Under the pieces are notes generated by a model. That model was not told the origin of the DNA and did not search any database. It worked only from the letters and a program-made list of their open reading frames with translations. A stretch of DNA of 64,000 nucleotides from the NCBI GenBank assembly GCA_035297265.1, contig DATGZH010000007.1, positions 10,705 to 74,704 on the forward strand, in the 5' to 3' direction. The DNA comes from DATGZH01 sp035297265 (lineage in GTDB: Bacteria > Actinomycetota > Acidimicrobiia > Acidimicrobiales > RAAP-2). The translations under genes were made by a program, and so were the position numbers. Shown here piece by piece: positions 28,136 through 37,314 of the stretch (position 1 is its first letter; each line of letters begins with the position of its first letter).

Positions 28136-29005
28136 TCATCCACGTCGGGCCTCCTCGAATGCCTGGCCCAGCGCCTGGGCCAGCAGATGGGCGCACACCC
28201 GCCGCCGGTAGCGGGCCGAGCCGTGCACGTCGTCGACCGGCTCGGTGGCCGCGGCCGCCCGCTCGGCCACCTCGACGAGGTCGGCGGCCGACGGCGCCGC
28301 ACCGGCCAGGTCGGTCTCGGCCGACGAGGCCCGCAGCGGCACTGGCCCCATCCCGAGGAGGGCGACGCCGGCGTCGGCCACCCGGTCGTCTCCGTCGAGC
28401 GAGAGGGTGCAGGCCGCCCCGGCCACCGCGAAGTCGCCGTGGCGCCGGGCGAGCTCCACGAGGGCGGCGCCGCTCCGGGGCTTGGCCGTCGGGAACCGCA
28501 CGTCGACCAGCAGCTCGTCGGGCTCGACGGCGGTCGTCCACGTGCCCACGAACAGCTCGTCGGCCGGCACCGTGCGGCGGCCCGCCGAGCCGGCCACGGT
28601 GGCCTCGGCCCGCAGGGCGAGGACCACCGCCGGGAGCTCCGACGCCGGGTCGGCGTGGGCGATCGAGCCGCCGACCGTGCCCCGGTTGCGGATCTGGAAG
28701 TGCCCGATGAGGGGCACCGAACGGGCGAGCAGCGGCACGGTCCGGGCCACGTCGGCCGACCGCTCGACGGCGGCCTGGCGGGTCATCGCCCCGACCACGA
28801 GGGACCCGTTGGCCCTGATCCCCGCCAGCTCGGGCACGAAGTTGAGGTCGACGAGGTGCTCGAAGCGGGCCAGCCGAAGGGCCAGCATCGGGACCAGGCT
28901 CTGGCCCCCGGCGAGCACCTTGGCCTCGTCGCCGTGCTCGGCCAGCAGCGCCGTGACCTCGGCCACCGTCGACGGACGGTGGTAGGTGAACGGTGCGGGC
29001 TTCAC
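28136..29005 (-). CDS. FAD-binding medium subunit of the molybdenum hydroxylase
   Basis: 289 aa, CoxM type. It has the FAD-binding motifs AGGQSLVPML near residue 34 and a TVGGSIAHADP segment near 110, then the CO_deh_flav C-terminal domain. The GTG at 29005 overlaps the P450 stop by four bases (GTGA), so the Mo hydroxylase is translationally coupled to the P450. A longer frame upstream lies inside the P450 gene and was rejected. Confidence 0.9.
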   Translation of the reverse strand: MKPAPFTYHRPSTVAEVTALLAEHGDEAKVLAGGQSLVPMLALRLARFEHLVDLNFVPELAGIRANGSLVVGAMTRQAAVERSADVARTVPLLARSVPLIGHFQIRNRGTVGGSIAHADPASELPAVVLALRAEATVAGSAGRRTVPADELFVGTWTTAVEPDELLVDVRFPTAKPRSGAALVELARRHGDFAVAGAACTLSLDGDDRVADAGVALLGMGPVPLRASSAETDLAGAAPSAADLVEVAERAAAATEPVDDVHGSARYRRRVCAHLLAQALGQAFEEARRG

Positions 29006-30204
29006 CAGACGAGCTCGAGGTTCTCCACCGTCCGCAGGCCCGCGGTGTAGCGCAGCTCGATCCCCGGCTTCAGCTCGTAGTCGGGGATCCGGCGGTGCCA
29101 CTCCCGCAGCGTCACCCGGAGCTCCCGCCGGGCCAGGTGGGACCCGAGGCACCGGTGCACGCCGCCGCCGAAGCCGAGGTGCCGGTTCTCCTCGCGCTCG
29201 AAGCGCACCTCGAAGGGGTCGTCGAACTCGGCCGGGTCGACGTTGGCCGCGCCAAGGGAGACCATGACCATGGTCCCGGCGCTGAACGGGCACCCGGCGA
29301 GCTCGCCGTCGCCGGTGGCCAGGCGCGGCACGCCGGGCACCGGGGTCTCCCAACGCAAGAGCTCCTCCACGGCCCGCGGGATGACCGCGGGGTCCTCGAC
29401 GATCTGCCGACGGTGGTCGGGGTGCTGGGCCAGGTAGGCGAAGAAACAGGTGAGCGAGTCGGTGACGGTGTCGAGCCCGGCGATGAGGAAGAGGAAGCAG
29501 ATGTCGAGGATCTCCTCGCGGGTGAGCTTCACGCCGTCCATCTCAACCTGGAGGAACGACGTGAGGATGTCGTCCTCGGGGTGCTTCGCCCGTTCGTCGA
29601 GGATGGCGTTGAAGTAGTCGTAGATCTCGAGAGCCGTCTCGCGCTGGATACGGTCCCGCTCCGTCGGGTCGAAGATGCCGCCGCCCGGACGGAGGATCCC
29701 GTCCTTCAGGCGCAAGAACGTGTCGAGCTCCTCCCACGGCAGCCCCATCAGGCCGAGGAACACCGACGAGGGGAACGGCACGGCCAGCTCCTCGGTGAAG
29801 TTGCAGCCGTCCCGGTCGGCGAAGGCGTCGATGAAGTGGTTCACCCGCGCCGCGATGTCGTCCTCGATGGCGTCCATCTTCTTCGGGGCGAACAGGGGGT
29901 CGAGGATCTTGCGGTACTTCAGATGGTCCGGCGGGTCCACGCTGAGTGGGATCATCGGCCGGGTGTTGCCCAGCATCACGAGGTCCTTGCTGGTGTAGGC
30001 CTCGGGGTGGCGGAGCACCTCGTCGGCCAGCGCCCGGCTGGCGGCGATCACGAACCCGTCGGTGGGCTTCACCACCCCGCCGGCCTCGAGCATGCCCTTG
30101 TACATGGGCTGGGGGTCGGCCAGGTCGAAGAGCTTCTGGAGCTCCTCCTCGTTGTCGAAGTAGGCCGCCGACGCCTCGGCTGGCTTCTCTTCGGGTTGGG
30201 CCAT
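29002..30204 (-). CDS. Cytochrome P450
   Basis: 400-aa soluble bacterial class I P450. The heme-binding loop is FGGGVHRCLGSH with thiolate Cys352, the I-helix oxygen motif AGLDT is at 242-246 and ExxR at 281-284. Length is normal. It resembles CYP families acting on terpenoids or steroid-like molecules in actinobacteria; the subfamily cannot be set by eye. No ferredoxin or reductase gene is adjacent. It leads the operon with the molybdenum hydroxylase. The ATG at 30204 has AAGGA about eight bases upstream. Confidence 0.92.
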   Translation of the reverse strand: MAQPEEKPAEASAAYFDNEEELQKLFDLADPQPMYKGMLEAGGVVKPTDGFVIAASRALADEVLRHPEAYTSKDLVMLGNTRPMIPLSVDPPDHLKYRKILDPLFAPKKMDAIEDDIAARVNHFIDAFADRDGCNFTEELAVPFPSSVFLGLMGLPWEELDTFLRLKDGILRPGGGIFDPTERDRIQRETALEIYDYFNAILDERAKHPEDDILTSFLQVEMDGVKLTREEILDICFLFLIAGLDTVTDSLTCFFAYLAQHPDHRRQIVEDPAVIPRAVEELLRWETPVPGVPRLATGDGELAGCPFSAGTMVMVSLGAANVDPAEFDDPFEVRFEREENRHLGFGGGVHRCLGSHLARRELRVTLREWHRRIPDYELKPGIELRYTAGLRTVENLELVW

Positions 30205-30281
30205 GGGGTCTTCCTTCCGCACGGGCGACGGGGTCGAGCCTATCGAGCGTTGGGTGGCCTGAGCCCATCCACCCGGGCAGC

Positions 30282-30983
30282 TCAGCCAGCGGCGAGGGGC
30301 GTCCCGTCGAAGGTCTCCTTCGTGGTGAAGGCGTCGACCGGGAGGCGCCGCAGCCTCGTCACCTCGCGGACCGGTCGACCCAAGGGGATCATGGTGGCCA
30401 GGGCGTGCTCCTCGGGGAGATGGAGCAGCTCGCGCAGCTCGGGCTCGCAACGGGAGAGCACCGAGGTGAGGTGCCCGCCGAGGCCCCGGTCGCGCGCCGC
30501 CAACAAGATGTTGTGGGCGAACGGGTAGACCGAAGCCGCCGCGGTCAGCGGGAGCCGTCCGAGCCCGGTGTCCACCGCCGAGACGTTGGCGAGGTCGAGG
30601 GTGATGACGAGGAGGACGGGCGCCCGCCGCAGGTGCTCGGGCGGGCCGCCGGCCAGGGGCACCTCCCGGGCCGCGGCCAGGTCGACGGGCTGCTCGGAGG
30701 GCCCTCCCGGCGGGTTGCGCCACGTGGCCTCGCTGGCCAGGAAGGGGACCAGCCCGGCCTGCAGGAAGGCCGCGTACTCGCGCATCCCGAGCTCGTAGAG
30801 CTCGGCCAGCCGGTCCTTGGTGGCCTGCTCGCGCACCACGATCACGTGCCAGGCCTGCCGGTTGGACCCGTTCGGAGCGAAGCGGGCGCCCTCGAGGATG
30901 GCGAAGACGACGTCGTCGGGTACCGGATCGTCGGTGAACTCCCGGGTCGCCGGCGTCGTACGCATGACGTCTCGCAGGTCCAT
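30282..30983 (-). CDS. Nitroreductase-family FMN oxidoreductase
   Basis: 233 aa with the nitroreductase fold. N-terminal MRTTPATREFTDDPVPDD and APNGSNRQAWHV carry the FMN-binding residues, and GLGGHL lies near the C-terminal third. Members reduce nitro groups, quinones or enones with NAD(P)H; some are dehalogenases. The ATG at 30983 has AAGGAG ten bases upstream. It lies between the phosphotransferase and P450 genes on the same strand with gaps, so it may have its own transcript. Confidence 0.82.
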   Translation of the reverse strand: MDLRDVMRTTPATREFTDDPVPDDVVFAILEGARFAPNGSNRQAWHVIVVREQATKDRLAELYELGMREYAAFLQAGLVPFLASEATWRNPPGGPSEQPVDLAAAREVPLAGGPPEHLRRAPVLLVITLDLANVSAVDTGLGRLPLTAAASVYPFAHNILLAARDRGLGGHLTSVLSRCEPELRELLHLPEEHALATMIPLGRPVREVTRLRRLPVDAFTTKETFDGTPLAAG

Positions 30984-31030
30984 GGGCTCTTCGCTCCTTC
31001 ATCCTCGTGGGACGGCGGGCTGTGGAACGC

Positions 31031-32416
31031 TCAGCGGAGCGGGGGCCAGGTGCGCTCGGTCAGCTGGCCGGAGGCCTCCCGCATGAGGTAGTCGTCGCGA
31101 CGGACTTGGCGCCAGAGGTAGCCGACGTAGACCTCCTGGTCCACCTGGCCTTCACGGTAGGCGAGGGCGAGCTCCCGCCGCCCCTCGGCGACGTCGGTCG
31201 GCCACCGTCCGAGGAGCCTGGCGGCGTCCTCGCGCTCGGCTTCGGCCAAGCGACGCCCCGAACGGTCCAGCTCCTTCAGGTACTTGAGCACCCGGACCAC
31301 ACCCTTCGACCACTGCAACGCCAGCGGGTCCTCCTCCCGGGCGGTGATGGCCCGGAGCATGCCGAGGCCGCCGTCGTAGAGCTGGTGCCACTCCTCGGCC
31401 GGTGGTGGGTCGGGGAGATCGAGCTCTGGCGCGGCGACGCCGGTCAGGTGCCCGAGGGCCTCGAGGGTGAGCCGGCGGTGGAGCATCGAATAGATGAGAC
31501 GGTTGCCGAGGTCGCGCCCCTCCCATCCCGATCCGCTAGCCGGAACGGTCGACCCGCCCGAACCGTTGGAGGCGAGCCGGACCTCGGCGAGCAGCCGGTA
31601 GTACCAAACCCGGTCCTCGTCGACCACGTGGCCCGAGAGCGCCTCGTACTCGGCCAACCGGTCCGGCAGGTGGGTGAACGTATCCTGCACGGTGCGCAGC
31701 GACAGCCAAGCGACGTCGTCCATCGGGTCGCCGAAGTGGGCGAGCTCCCAGTCGACGACGGCGGTCACCTTGCCGTCCTCGTACATGAAGTTGCCGGGCC
31801 CGGTGTCGCCCTGCACGACGACGACGGGGGACTCGTAGGCGGGCATGTGCCGGTCCAACCAGTCGAGTGAGATCTCGAGGAGAGGGTCGATCGAGCGGTC
31901 GGCCGGCGCGGCCCTTCCTCGGATCACCTGGAGCTCGGCTTCGAGGTGCTCACGGGCGGTGCGGACCGGTCCGAGGCTCGGCAGATGGAGCGCGGTCGGG
32001 TCGAGCCGGTGGAGGGCGGCGAGGCAGGTCACGAAGTCCTGCGCCACCCGCACTTGCTCGTCGGGATCGGCGATCCGGTAGAACCACGTCGCCCCGCCTA
32101 CCCGTTCCTCCAGGATGGCCTCGACCTCGGGGTGCACCGCCAGCACGCCCGGCACACGCACGTCGGTCCCGCCGAGGGCCGCCATGATCTCGCCCTCGAC
32201 CCGGAGCGAGTGGAAGATGCTGTCCTTCGGCGTGGGGACCCGGCTGTAGCGCAAGAAGAGCTCGCGCCGCGTCCCGTCGGGCAGTTCGACGTCGACGAAC
32301 CAGGCCTCCCGGCTGGCCCCGCCGGGCACCCGGTCGGCCCTGGTCACCCGGCCGCCGCCCACCTCCCTCATCCAGCCGACGACGACGTCGGGGAGGGCGA
32401 GGGCGGCGTCGGCCAC
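31031..32416 (-). CDS. APH-fold phosphotransferase with altered catalytic motif
   Basis: 461-aa aminoglycoside-phosphotransferase/choline-kinase-fold protein, longer than the usual 330-350 aa because of a C-terminal extension of about 110 residues. The catalytic motif normally HGDxxxxN reads QGDTGPGN (202-209); Asp204, Asn209 and the Mg-binding Asp222 (VVDWE) are kept. Acyl-CoA-associated members (ACAD10/11-like) phosphorylate hydroxyacyl groups, and its place directly after the acyl-CoA dehydrogenase genes fits that. The GTG at 32416 starts two bases after the preceding stop, so it is the last gene of that operon. Confidence 0.82.
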   Translation of the reverse strand: MADAALALPDVVVGWMREVGGGRVTRADRVPGGASREAWFVDVELPDGTRRELFLRYSRVPTPKDSIFHSLRVEGEIMAALGGTDVRVPGVLAVHPEVEAILEERVGGATWFYRIADPDEQVRVAQDFVTCLAALHRLDPTALHLPSLGPVRTAREHLEAELQVIRGRAAPADRSIDPLLEISLDWLDRHMPAYESPVVVVQGDTGPGNFMYEDGKVTAVVDWELAHFGDPMDDVAWLSLRTVQDTFTHLPDRLAEYEALSGHVVDEDRVWYYRLLAEVRLASNGSGGSTVPASGSGWEGRDLGNRLIYSMLHRRLTLEALGHLTGVAAPELDLPDPPPAEEWHQLYDGGLGMLRAITAREEDPLALQWSKGVVRVLKYLKELDRSGRRLAEAEREDAARLLGRWPTDVAEGRRELALAYREGQVDQEVYVGYLWRQVRRDDYLMREASGQLTERTWPPLR

Positions 32417-32418
32417 GG

Positions 32419-33726
32419 TCAGCGGGAGGACCCGCCCGGTGGGGTGCTCCCCCAGCGCTCGGCGTCGCGCAGCACCTCGTTGAACGGCTTGTCGCTGTCG
32501 TAGGAGGGCTCCCTCGGCAGACCGAGCACCCGCTCGCTGATGATGTTGCGCTGGACCTGGTCGCTGCCGCCGGCGATGGCGATGATGCGCGAGTTCAGGT
32601 AGTTCGTGCTCGGCACGGCGGCGTCATCGTCGGCCGCGTCCCAGCCGACGGCGTCGGTGCCCCCGAGCTCCATGGCGATGTTGGCCCGGATGGGGGTGAT
32701 GGCCCCGGCGTGGAGCTTGATGTAGGAGGCGTAGAAGGGGGCGGTCTTCCCCGTCACGATGCCGGCCAGCACCCGACGGATGAGGCAGGCGTGCAGGAAG
32801 TCGTTGACGTGGGCCCGGGCCACCCGCTGGCGGGCGTGGCTGTCGGCCTCGAGGCCCCGCGACGTCGCCAGGGTCACCAGATCGGGGGCGAGAGGCCCCG
32901 GGCTTGGGCGGGCCGGAGCCACGGTGTTCTCGGTCTCCGCCCCCCGTTCGAAGGCCAGCATGTCGTTGGCGATGGGCCAGCCGCCGTTGACCTCGCCGAA
33001 GACGTCCTCCGGCGGGATCACGACATCGTCGAAGAACTCCTCGCAGAACTCGGCGTTGCCGTTGATCTGGCGGATCGGCCGGATGGTGACACCCGGTGCG
33101 TCGGTCGGGACCCGGAACCAGGTGAGGCCGCGGTGCTTCGGCGCCTCCCAGTCGGTGCGGGCGAGGCAGATCCCCGAGTCCGCCGCCATCGCCCCCGAAC
33201 TCCAGATCTTGGCCCCGTTCAGCACCCAGCTGTCGCCGTCGCGCACCGCCCGGGTGCGGATGCCGGCCAGGTCCGAACCGGCTCCCGGTTCGGAGAGGAA
33301 CTGCACCCAGATCTCCTCGCCCGAGAGGATCCGGGGGATCCACTCCTGCTTCTGGCGCTCCGAGCCGTAGACGAGGATCGTCGGGGCCACGATCCTCTGG
33401 GTGACCCCGCCGGCGATGCCCCCGGGGACGGGGAGGACGTAGTCCGCCGACTCCTCCGTGAAGATCCGCTGGTGCTCGGCCGAGAGGCCCTGCCCCCCGT
33501 ACTCCTTGGGCCAGGCGATCCCGGTGTAGCCGGCGTCGAAGAGCTTGCGGCGTTCGCCACGCTGGCGGTCCACGTCCTCCTTGGTGAGGTCGGGTCCGCC
33601 GACGGCGATCCGCAGCGGCCCGGTGCGTCGCTCCAGGTTGGCGGCCAGCCACGACCGCACCCGCTGGCGGTACTCGGCGAGCTCGACGTCGCCTGGGGCT
33701 CCGTTGGTCACGGTGACGTCGCTCAT
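32419..33726 (-). CDS. Acyl-CoA dehydrogenase, FadE subunit (C-half type)
   Basis: 435-aa acyl-CoA dehydrogenase. It has the FLSEPGAGSDLAGI flavin/substrate segment, a NGAKIWSSG block and the C-terminal SDQVQRNIISERVLGLPR signature. Actinobacterial steroid side-chain ACADs work as alpha2beta2 heterotetramers of two different chains. This chain matches the C-terminal half of the fused protein at 40982, and its upstream neighbour matches the N-terminal half. ATG at 33726 overlaps that neighbour's stop (ATGA). It should introduce the alpha,beta double bond in a CoA thioester. Confidence 0.88.
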   Translation of the reverse strand: MSDVTVTNGAPGDVELAEYRQRVRSWLAANLERRTGPLRIAVGGPDLTKEDVDRQRGERRKLFDAGYTGIAWPKEYGGQGLSAEHQRIFTEESADYVLPVPGGIAGGVTQRIVAPTILVYGSERQKQEWIPRILSGEEIWVQFLSEPGAGSDLAGIRTRAVRDGDSWVLNGAKIWSSGAMAADSGICLARTDWEAPKHRGLTWFRVPTDAPGVTIRPIRQINGNAEFCEEFFDDVVIPPEDVFGEVNGGWPIANDMLAFERGAETENTVAPARPSPGPLAPDLVTLATSRGLEADSHARQRVARAHVNDFLHACLIRRVLAGIVTGKTAPFYASYIKLHAGAITPIRANIAMELGGTDAVGWDAADDDAAVPSTNYLNSRIIAIAGGSDQVQRNIISERVLGLPREPSYDSDKPFNEVLRDAERWGSTPPGGSSR

Positions 33727-34865
33727 GCCGGCACCGCGGCCGAGCTCGTGGCGAGTCGCCATAACCGTTCCCGGTGCCATGCCGGGTCGCCGTAGAGCGC
33801 CCGGTTCGTCGTCACCCGGCGCAGGAAGAGGTGCAGGTCGTGCTCCCACGTGTAGCCGATGCCGCCGTGGAGCTGCAGGCACTGCTGAACGACGTCGACA
33901 CCCACGTCGCCCACGTACGCCTTGACCGAGCTCACGATCGGAGCGGCCTGCGGGTCGTCCACCTGGAGGGCCTCCGCCGCCACGTGTGCGCCGGCCGTGG
34001 CCGTCTCGACCCACAGCCCGACGTCGGCCATGAGGTGCTTCAGGCCCTGGAACGAGCCGATGGGGCGGCCGAAGGCGATGCGGTCCTTCGTGTACTGCAC
34101 GGTCCGCGCGAACAGCTCGTTGATCGCCCCGGCCGTCTCGGCACACTGGAGCACGAGGGCCTCCTCGAGCTGCCGTTCGAGCTCGTCGGCCGCACCCCCA
34201 GGGGCACCGACGAGCGTCCTCGTGTCCACCTCGACCCCTTCGAGGCGGACGTCGGCCACCCGGCGGGCGAGGTCGAGACAGGCGCGGGGTCGCACCGTCA
34301 CGCCGGGTGCGTCCTTCGGCACGAGGAACTGGGTGGGCGCCCCGTCGAGGGCGGCGGTCACGAGGAGCCAGGAGGCCGCGTGGGCGTCCTGCACCGTCCC
34401 GCGCACCCCGTCCAGGCGGTAGCCACCCGCCGTGGGCGTCGCCGACAGCCCGACCTCCTCGTCGAACCGGCCGTGGGCGTCGAGCGGCGCCCACGCGGCG
34501 ACGGTCCCACCGGCGAGGAGCGCCGGTAGCACGGTCGCCCGCTGCTCGTCCGAGCCGACCCGGCCGAGGGCTGCGGCGACGACGCTCATCGGGAGCAAGG
34601 GTCCGGGTTGGACGTGGCGGCCGCACTCGTAGGCCAGGAGGGCGGCGTCGACGACGCCGTCGCCGCTGACGCTCCCGCCCCCGTGGGCCTCGTCGACGAG
34701 CAGCGAGAACCAACCGAGCTCGGCCCCCTGGCGCAGCCAGGCCTCGTCGAACCCCCGCTCGTCGTCCACGAGCTCGCGCACCCGGCTCATGGGGCAGGCC
34801 GTCTCCATGAAGCGGGAGGTCGTCTCGAGCCAGAGTGCCCGGTCGCCCGTCACCTCGGTCAGCAC
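33723..34865 (-). CDS. Acyl-CoA dehydrogenase, FadE subunit (N-half type)
   Basis: 380-aa acyl-CoA dehydrogenase-fold chain. It carries the QYTKDRIAFGRPIGSFQ flavin-contact block and HGGIGYTWEHDLHL near the C-terminus but has a weakly conserved middle domain, as in the non-catalytic or second chain of heterotetrameric FadE pairs. GTG at 34865 has GGAGGG five bases upstream and was preferred over a TTG at 34904 that lacks one. First gene of the FadE-FadE-phosphotransferase operon, divergent from an amidohydrolase gene. Confidence 0.85.
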   Translation of the reverse strand: MLTEVTGDRALWLETTSRFMETACPMSRVRELVDDERGFDEAWLRQGAELGWFSLLVDEAHGGGSVSGDGVVDAALLAYECGRHVQPGPLLPMSVVAAALGRVGSDEQRATVLPALLAGGTVAAWAPLDAHGRFDEEVGLSATPTAGGYRLDGVRGTVQDAHAASWLLVTAALDGAPTQFLVPKDAPGVTVRPRACLDLARRVADVRLEGVEVDTRTLVGAPGGAADELERQLEEALVLQCAETAGAINELFARTVQYTKDRIAFGRPIGSFQGLKHLMADVGLWVETATAGAHVAAEALQVDDPQAAPIVSSVKAYVGDVGVDVVQQCLQLHGGIGYTWEHDLHLFLRRVTTNRALYGDPAWHRERLWRLATSSAAVPA

Positions 34866-34906
34866 GTGCTCCCTCCACCTCCCGGGTCGCAGCTCCGACC
34901 CCAAAG

Positions 34907-34936
34907 TTGTATTCAGTCTAATTTCGATGCTATCTT
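34907..34936 (+). promoter_or_regulatory. Candidate promoter of the amidohydrolase gene
   Basis: TTGTAT (34907-34912) and TATCTT (34931-34936) are separated by 18 bases in an AT-rich patch, rare in this genome, 80 bases before the ATG at 35018. The same patch lies between divergent operons and probably serves both. Confidence 0.4.
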
Positions 34937-35017
34937 CGCCCTGGTACCCGGCGCACCTGCTGCGGGCGGTGACGCGGGGCGCAACCGGCCCGGACCACCC
35001 GACGAGGAGTCGCCACC

Positions 35018-36226
35018 ATGGACTTCCAACTCTTCGACGCCGACAACCATTACTACGAGGCGCCGGATTGTTTCACCCGCCACGGTGACGAGACAGTCCG
35101 CCGGTACGTGCGCTGGGTGAGCGAGGGGAAGCGCCGGCACCTCCTGTTCGGGGACCGCCAGGCCACGGGGGCCGGCCTCGGGTTCAACTCGGTCCCCAAC
35201 CCGACGTTCGAGCCGATCGCCCGACCCGGCGCCTTCCACGACACGCTCAAGGCCTTCGAGTCCGGTGACCAGGGCAAGTCGACGTTCGCCGGCCGCTACG
35301 GCGACCTCGAGCCGCTGTCCCCCGTGTACCAGTCCCGCGAGGAGCGGCTGGCGGCCATGGACGCCCAGGGCGTGGAGAAGATCTTCGTCTTCCCGACGCT
35401 GGGGCTCACCGTCGAGGGCTTCATGGCCGGCGATCCCGAAGTCATGTACAAGGTCATGCACGCCTTCAACCTCTGGCTCGACGACGACTGGGGGGTCAAC
35501 CGCGACGGGCGCATCTACGCCCCGCCGGTCGTCCCGATGCTGACCGTCGAAGGCGCGGTGGCCGAGCTCGAGTGGGCGCTGTCGTGCGGGGCTCGGGTTA
35601 TCTCGATCCAGCCCGGGCCGGCCTACGGTCGCTCGCCGGCCGACACCTACTTCGACCCGTTCTGGGCCCGGGTCAACGAGGCGGGGGTCCTCGTGGCCTA
35701 CCACGCCCTCGGCGGACCGTCGGACTACGACCGCACCTTCGCCGAGATGTACGGCACGTCGAGCGACCCCGCCTACACGGGGATGCTCCGCATGGCGGTG
35801 TGCTCGTTCGAACGGCCCATGATGGAGACGGCCCAGTCGCTCATCCTCGGCAACCTCTTCGGCCGGTTCCCGAACATCCGGGCGGCGAGCATCGAGATGG
35901 GCGGTACCTGGGTGCCCTACCTCCTCCACGCGCTCGACCACTCCGGTCCGCTCCTGACCCGCAAGGTGGAGTCGTTCGGCACCGTCCTTGCCGACCGGCC
36001 CTCGGACGTCTTCAAGGAGCGCTTCTACGTATCGCCGTTCCCCGAAGAGGACGTCGTCGGGCTCGTCGGGCTTCTCGGGGCGGACCACGTGCTCATGGGC
36101 TCGGATTGGCCGCACCCCGAGGGCACGCCAACACCGGCCGCCTACGCCGAGTGCCTCGTCGGCCTGCCCGAGAAGAGCGTCCGCCGGGTCATGCGCGACA
36201 ACGCCCTCGAGCTCGTCGCCGCCTGA
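35018..36226 (+). CDS. Amidohydrolase-2 family TIM-barrel hydrolase/decarboxylase
   Basis: 402 aa, paralogue of the protein at 8131: both begin with an FDxDNHxYE motif (here residues 6-14, His11) and end with a GSDxPHPEG block (361-369, Asp363), with similar length throughout. The first metal-motif His is again Asn. The ATG at 35018 has GAGGAG eight bases upstream. It is divergent from the FadE operon. The substrate is unknown; ring-cleavage decarboxylation or hydrolysis of a CoA-derived product is possible. Confidence 0.8.
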   Translation: MDFQLFDADNHYYEAPDCFTRHGDETVRRYVRWVSEGKRRHLLFGDRQATGAGLGFNSVPNPTFEPIARPGAFHDTLKAFESGDQGKSTFAGRYGDLEPLSPVYQSREERLAAMDAQGVEKIFVFPTLGLTVEGFMAGDPEVMYKVMHAFNLWLDDDWGVNRDGRIYAPPVVPMLTVEGAVAELEWALSCGARVISIQPGPAYGRSPADTYFDPFWARVNEAGVLVAYHALGGPSDYDRTFAEMYGTSSDPAYTGMLRMAVCSFERPMMETAQSLILGNLFGRFPNIRAASIEMGGTWVPYLLHALDHSGPLLTRKVESFGTVLADRPSDVFKERFYVSPFPEEDVVGLVGLLGADHVLMGSDWPHPEGTPTPAAYAECLVGLPEKSVRRVMRDNALELVAA

Positions 36227-36614
36227 CGCGCAAGGTGACGGCTAGGCGCCATCAGCGGTCAGGCGTCCGGCTCTTCGAATTGCAGCGGGATCTGGTGGCC
36301 TGGCGAGATCCGTGCTCACGAACGTCGACCTGCCCCTGAATCAGGCACGTCGGTGACGCGCTCTGTCCGTCGTTCGGGCGCGCGCTCTGAGGCACACGGT
36401 GACATGCCGAACGCCGCTTCTCTGACACCCGCGTGACGGACGCCATGTGCCCTTCATCCCATGCAGAAGGCCCATTTCGGTGCGCGATCAATTGCGCTTT
36501 CCATGCTCCCGGTCGCCGGACGACCGATGCGAACAAGGACCGCTTGTCAACGGTTTGGAGCGGATTCCTTCCTCGGTAGGTTCGGGGCCGGACGGGCGCT
36601 TCTCCACGACGGTG
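36227..36614. other. Intergenic gap at the left edge of the lower-GC island
   Basis: 388 bases between convergent genes. No frame resembles a protein, and only a short GGATCT/AGATCC inverted repeat near 36287 was noticed. Base composition begins to drop here. Confidence 0.4.
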
Positions 36615-37250
36615 TCACTGGGGTGAGCGAGCGCTATCAGTGACTAAGGCCATCGCTGTGTCGACGATCCAGGCCTCGACCTCGTCGAAGGCCCAGCCGT
36701 ATTCCCCGCCAAGGGTGCGCCAGGTTGCTGGGAGCGACAAGAAGCTCAGGACGTCCGCGGCGTGAGTGGGAGACATTGTCGCTTTGACCTTTCCGAGCGC
36801 CTCGAGCCTCTCGATTGCCAGTCCACAGGCGGCGCGATGGATGACCATCCCCTCCTCCCAAGCCTCGGCGGCAACAGGCTCGAACGGTGCCGCCGATTCG
36901 ATCGCGTACATCAACTCCCCCGAGGTCTCCAACAGCCGCCTGACCCCTGCAACAAAGCCAGAGATCACTTGCCGGGGTTCCCGGATCAGCTCGAAAGCTG
37001 CCCGCGTATCCCCTGACACTCCGGCGAGGACGGGGATCATCTTCCGCAGCTCGTCGAGGATCGCCGGCTTCGTGCCGACGCTCACATAGACGGTCGGCAC
37101 CGCCACGCGTGCCGCGGCGGCGATGTCAGCGACGGTGGTCCCCGCATAGCCGCGCGCTATGAAGAGCGCCCGGGCCGCATCGAGGATCGCCTGGCGTGTC
37201 GCCTCGGCCTGCTCCTGCCTGCGCTGGGAGTGGTACTTGGCCCTTGACAC
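36615..37250 (-). CDS. TetR-family transcriptional regulator
   Basis: 211 aa. An N-terminal helix-turn-helix (TTVADIAAAARVAVPTVYVS, about 40-60) is followed by a ligand-binding domain. The GTG at 37250 has no ribosome site, but a TAGTAT -10 ends six bases before it, so the message is probably leaderless. It is divergent from the glycosyltransferase at 37315, the obvious target. The gene is less GC-rich than those outside the island. Confidence 0.84.
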   Translation of the reverse strand: MSRAKYHSQRRQEQAEATRQAILDAARALFIARGYAGTTVADIAAAARVAVPTVYVSVGTKPAILDELRKMIPVLAGVSGDTRAAFELIREPRQVISGFVAGVRRLLETSGELMYAIESAAPFEPVAAEAWEEGMVIHRAACGLAIERLEALGKVKATMSPTHAADVLSFLSLPATWRTLGGEYGWAFDEVEAWIVDTAMALVTDSARSPQ

Positions 37251-37275
37251 ACTTCAATACTACAGTCACACTATT
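37244..37275. promoter_or_regulatory. Shared promoter/operator between TetR and glycosyltransferase
   Basis: Reading right, TTGACA lies at 37244-37249. Reading left, TAGTAT (37262-37257) forms the TetR -10. An imperfect palindrome AATAcT-N8-AcTATT (37256-37275) and a CACACT direct repeat (37248, 37267) overlap both, a plausible site for autorepression. Confidence 0.4.
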
Positions 37276-37314
37276 CATTAGACGACATATCGTACGAAAA
37301 TTTCGGGGGTGGCG

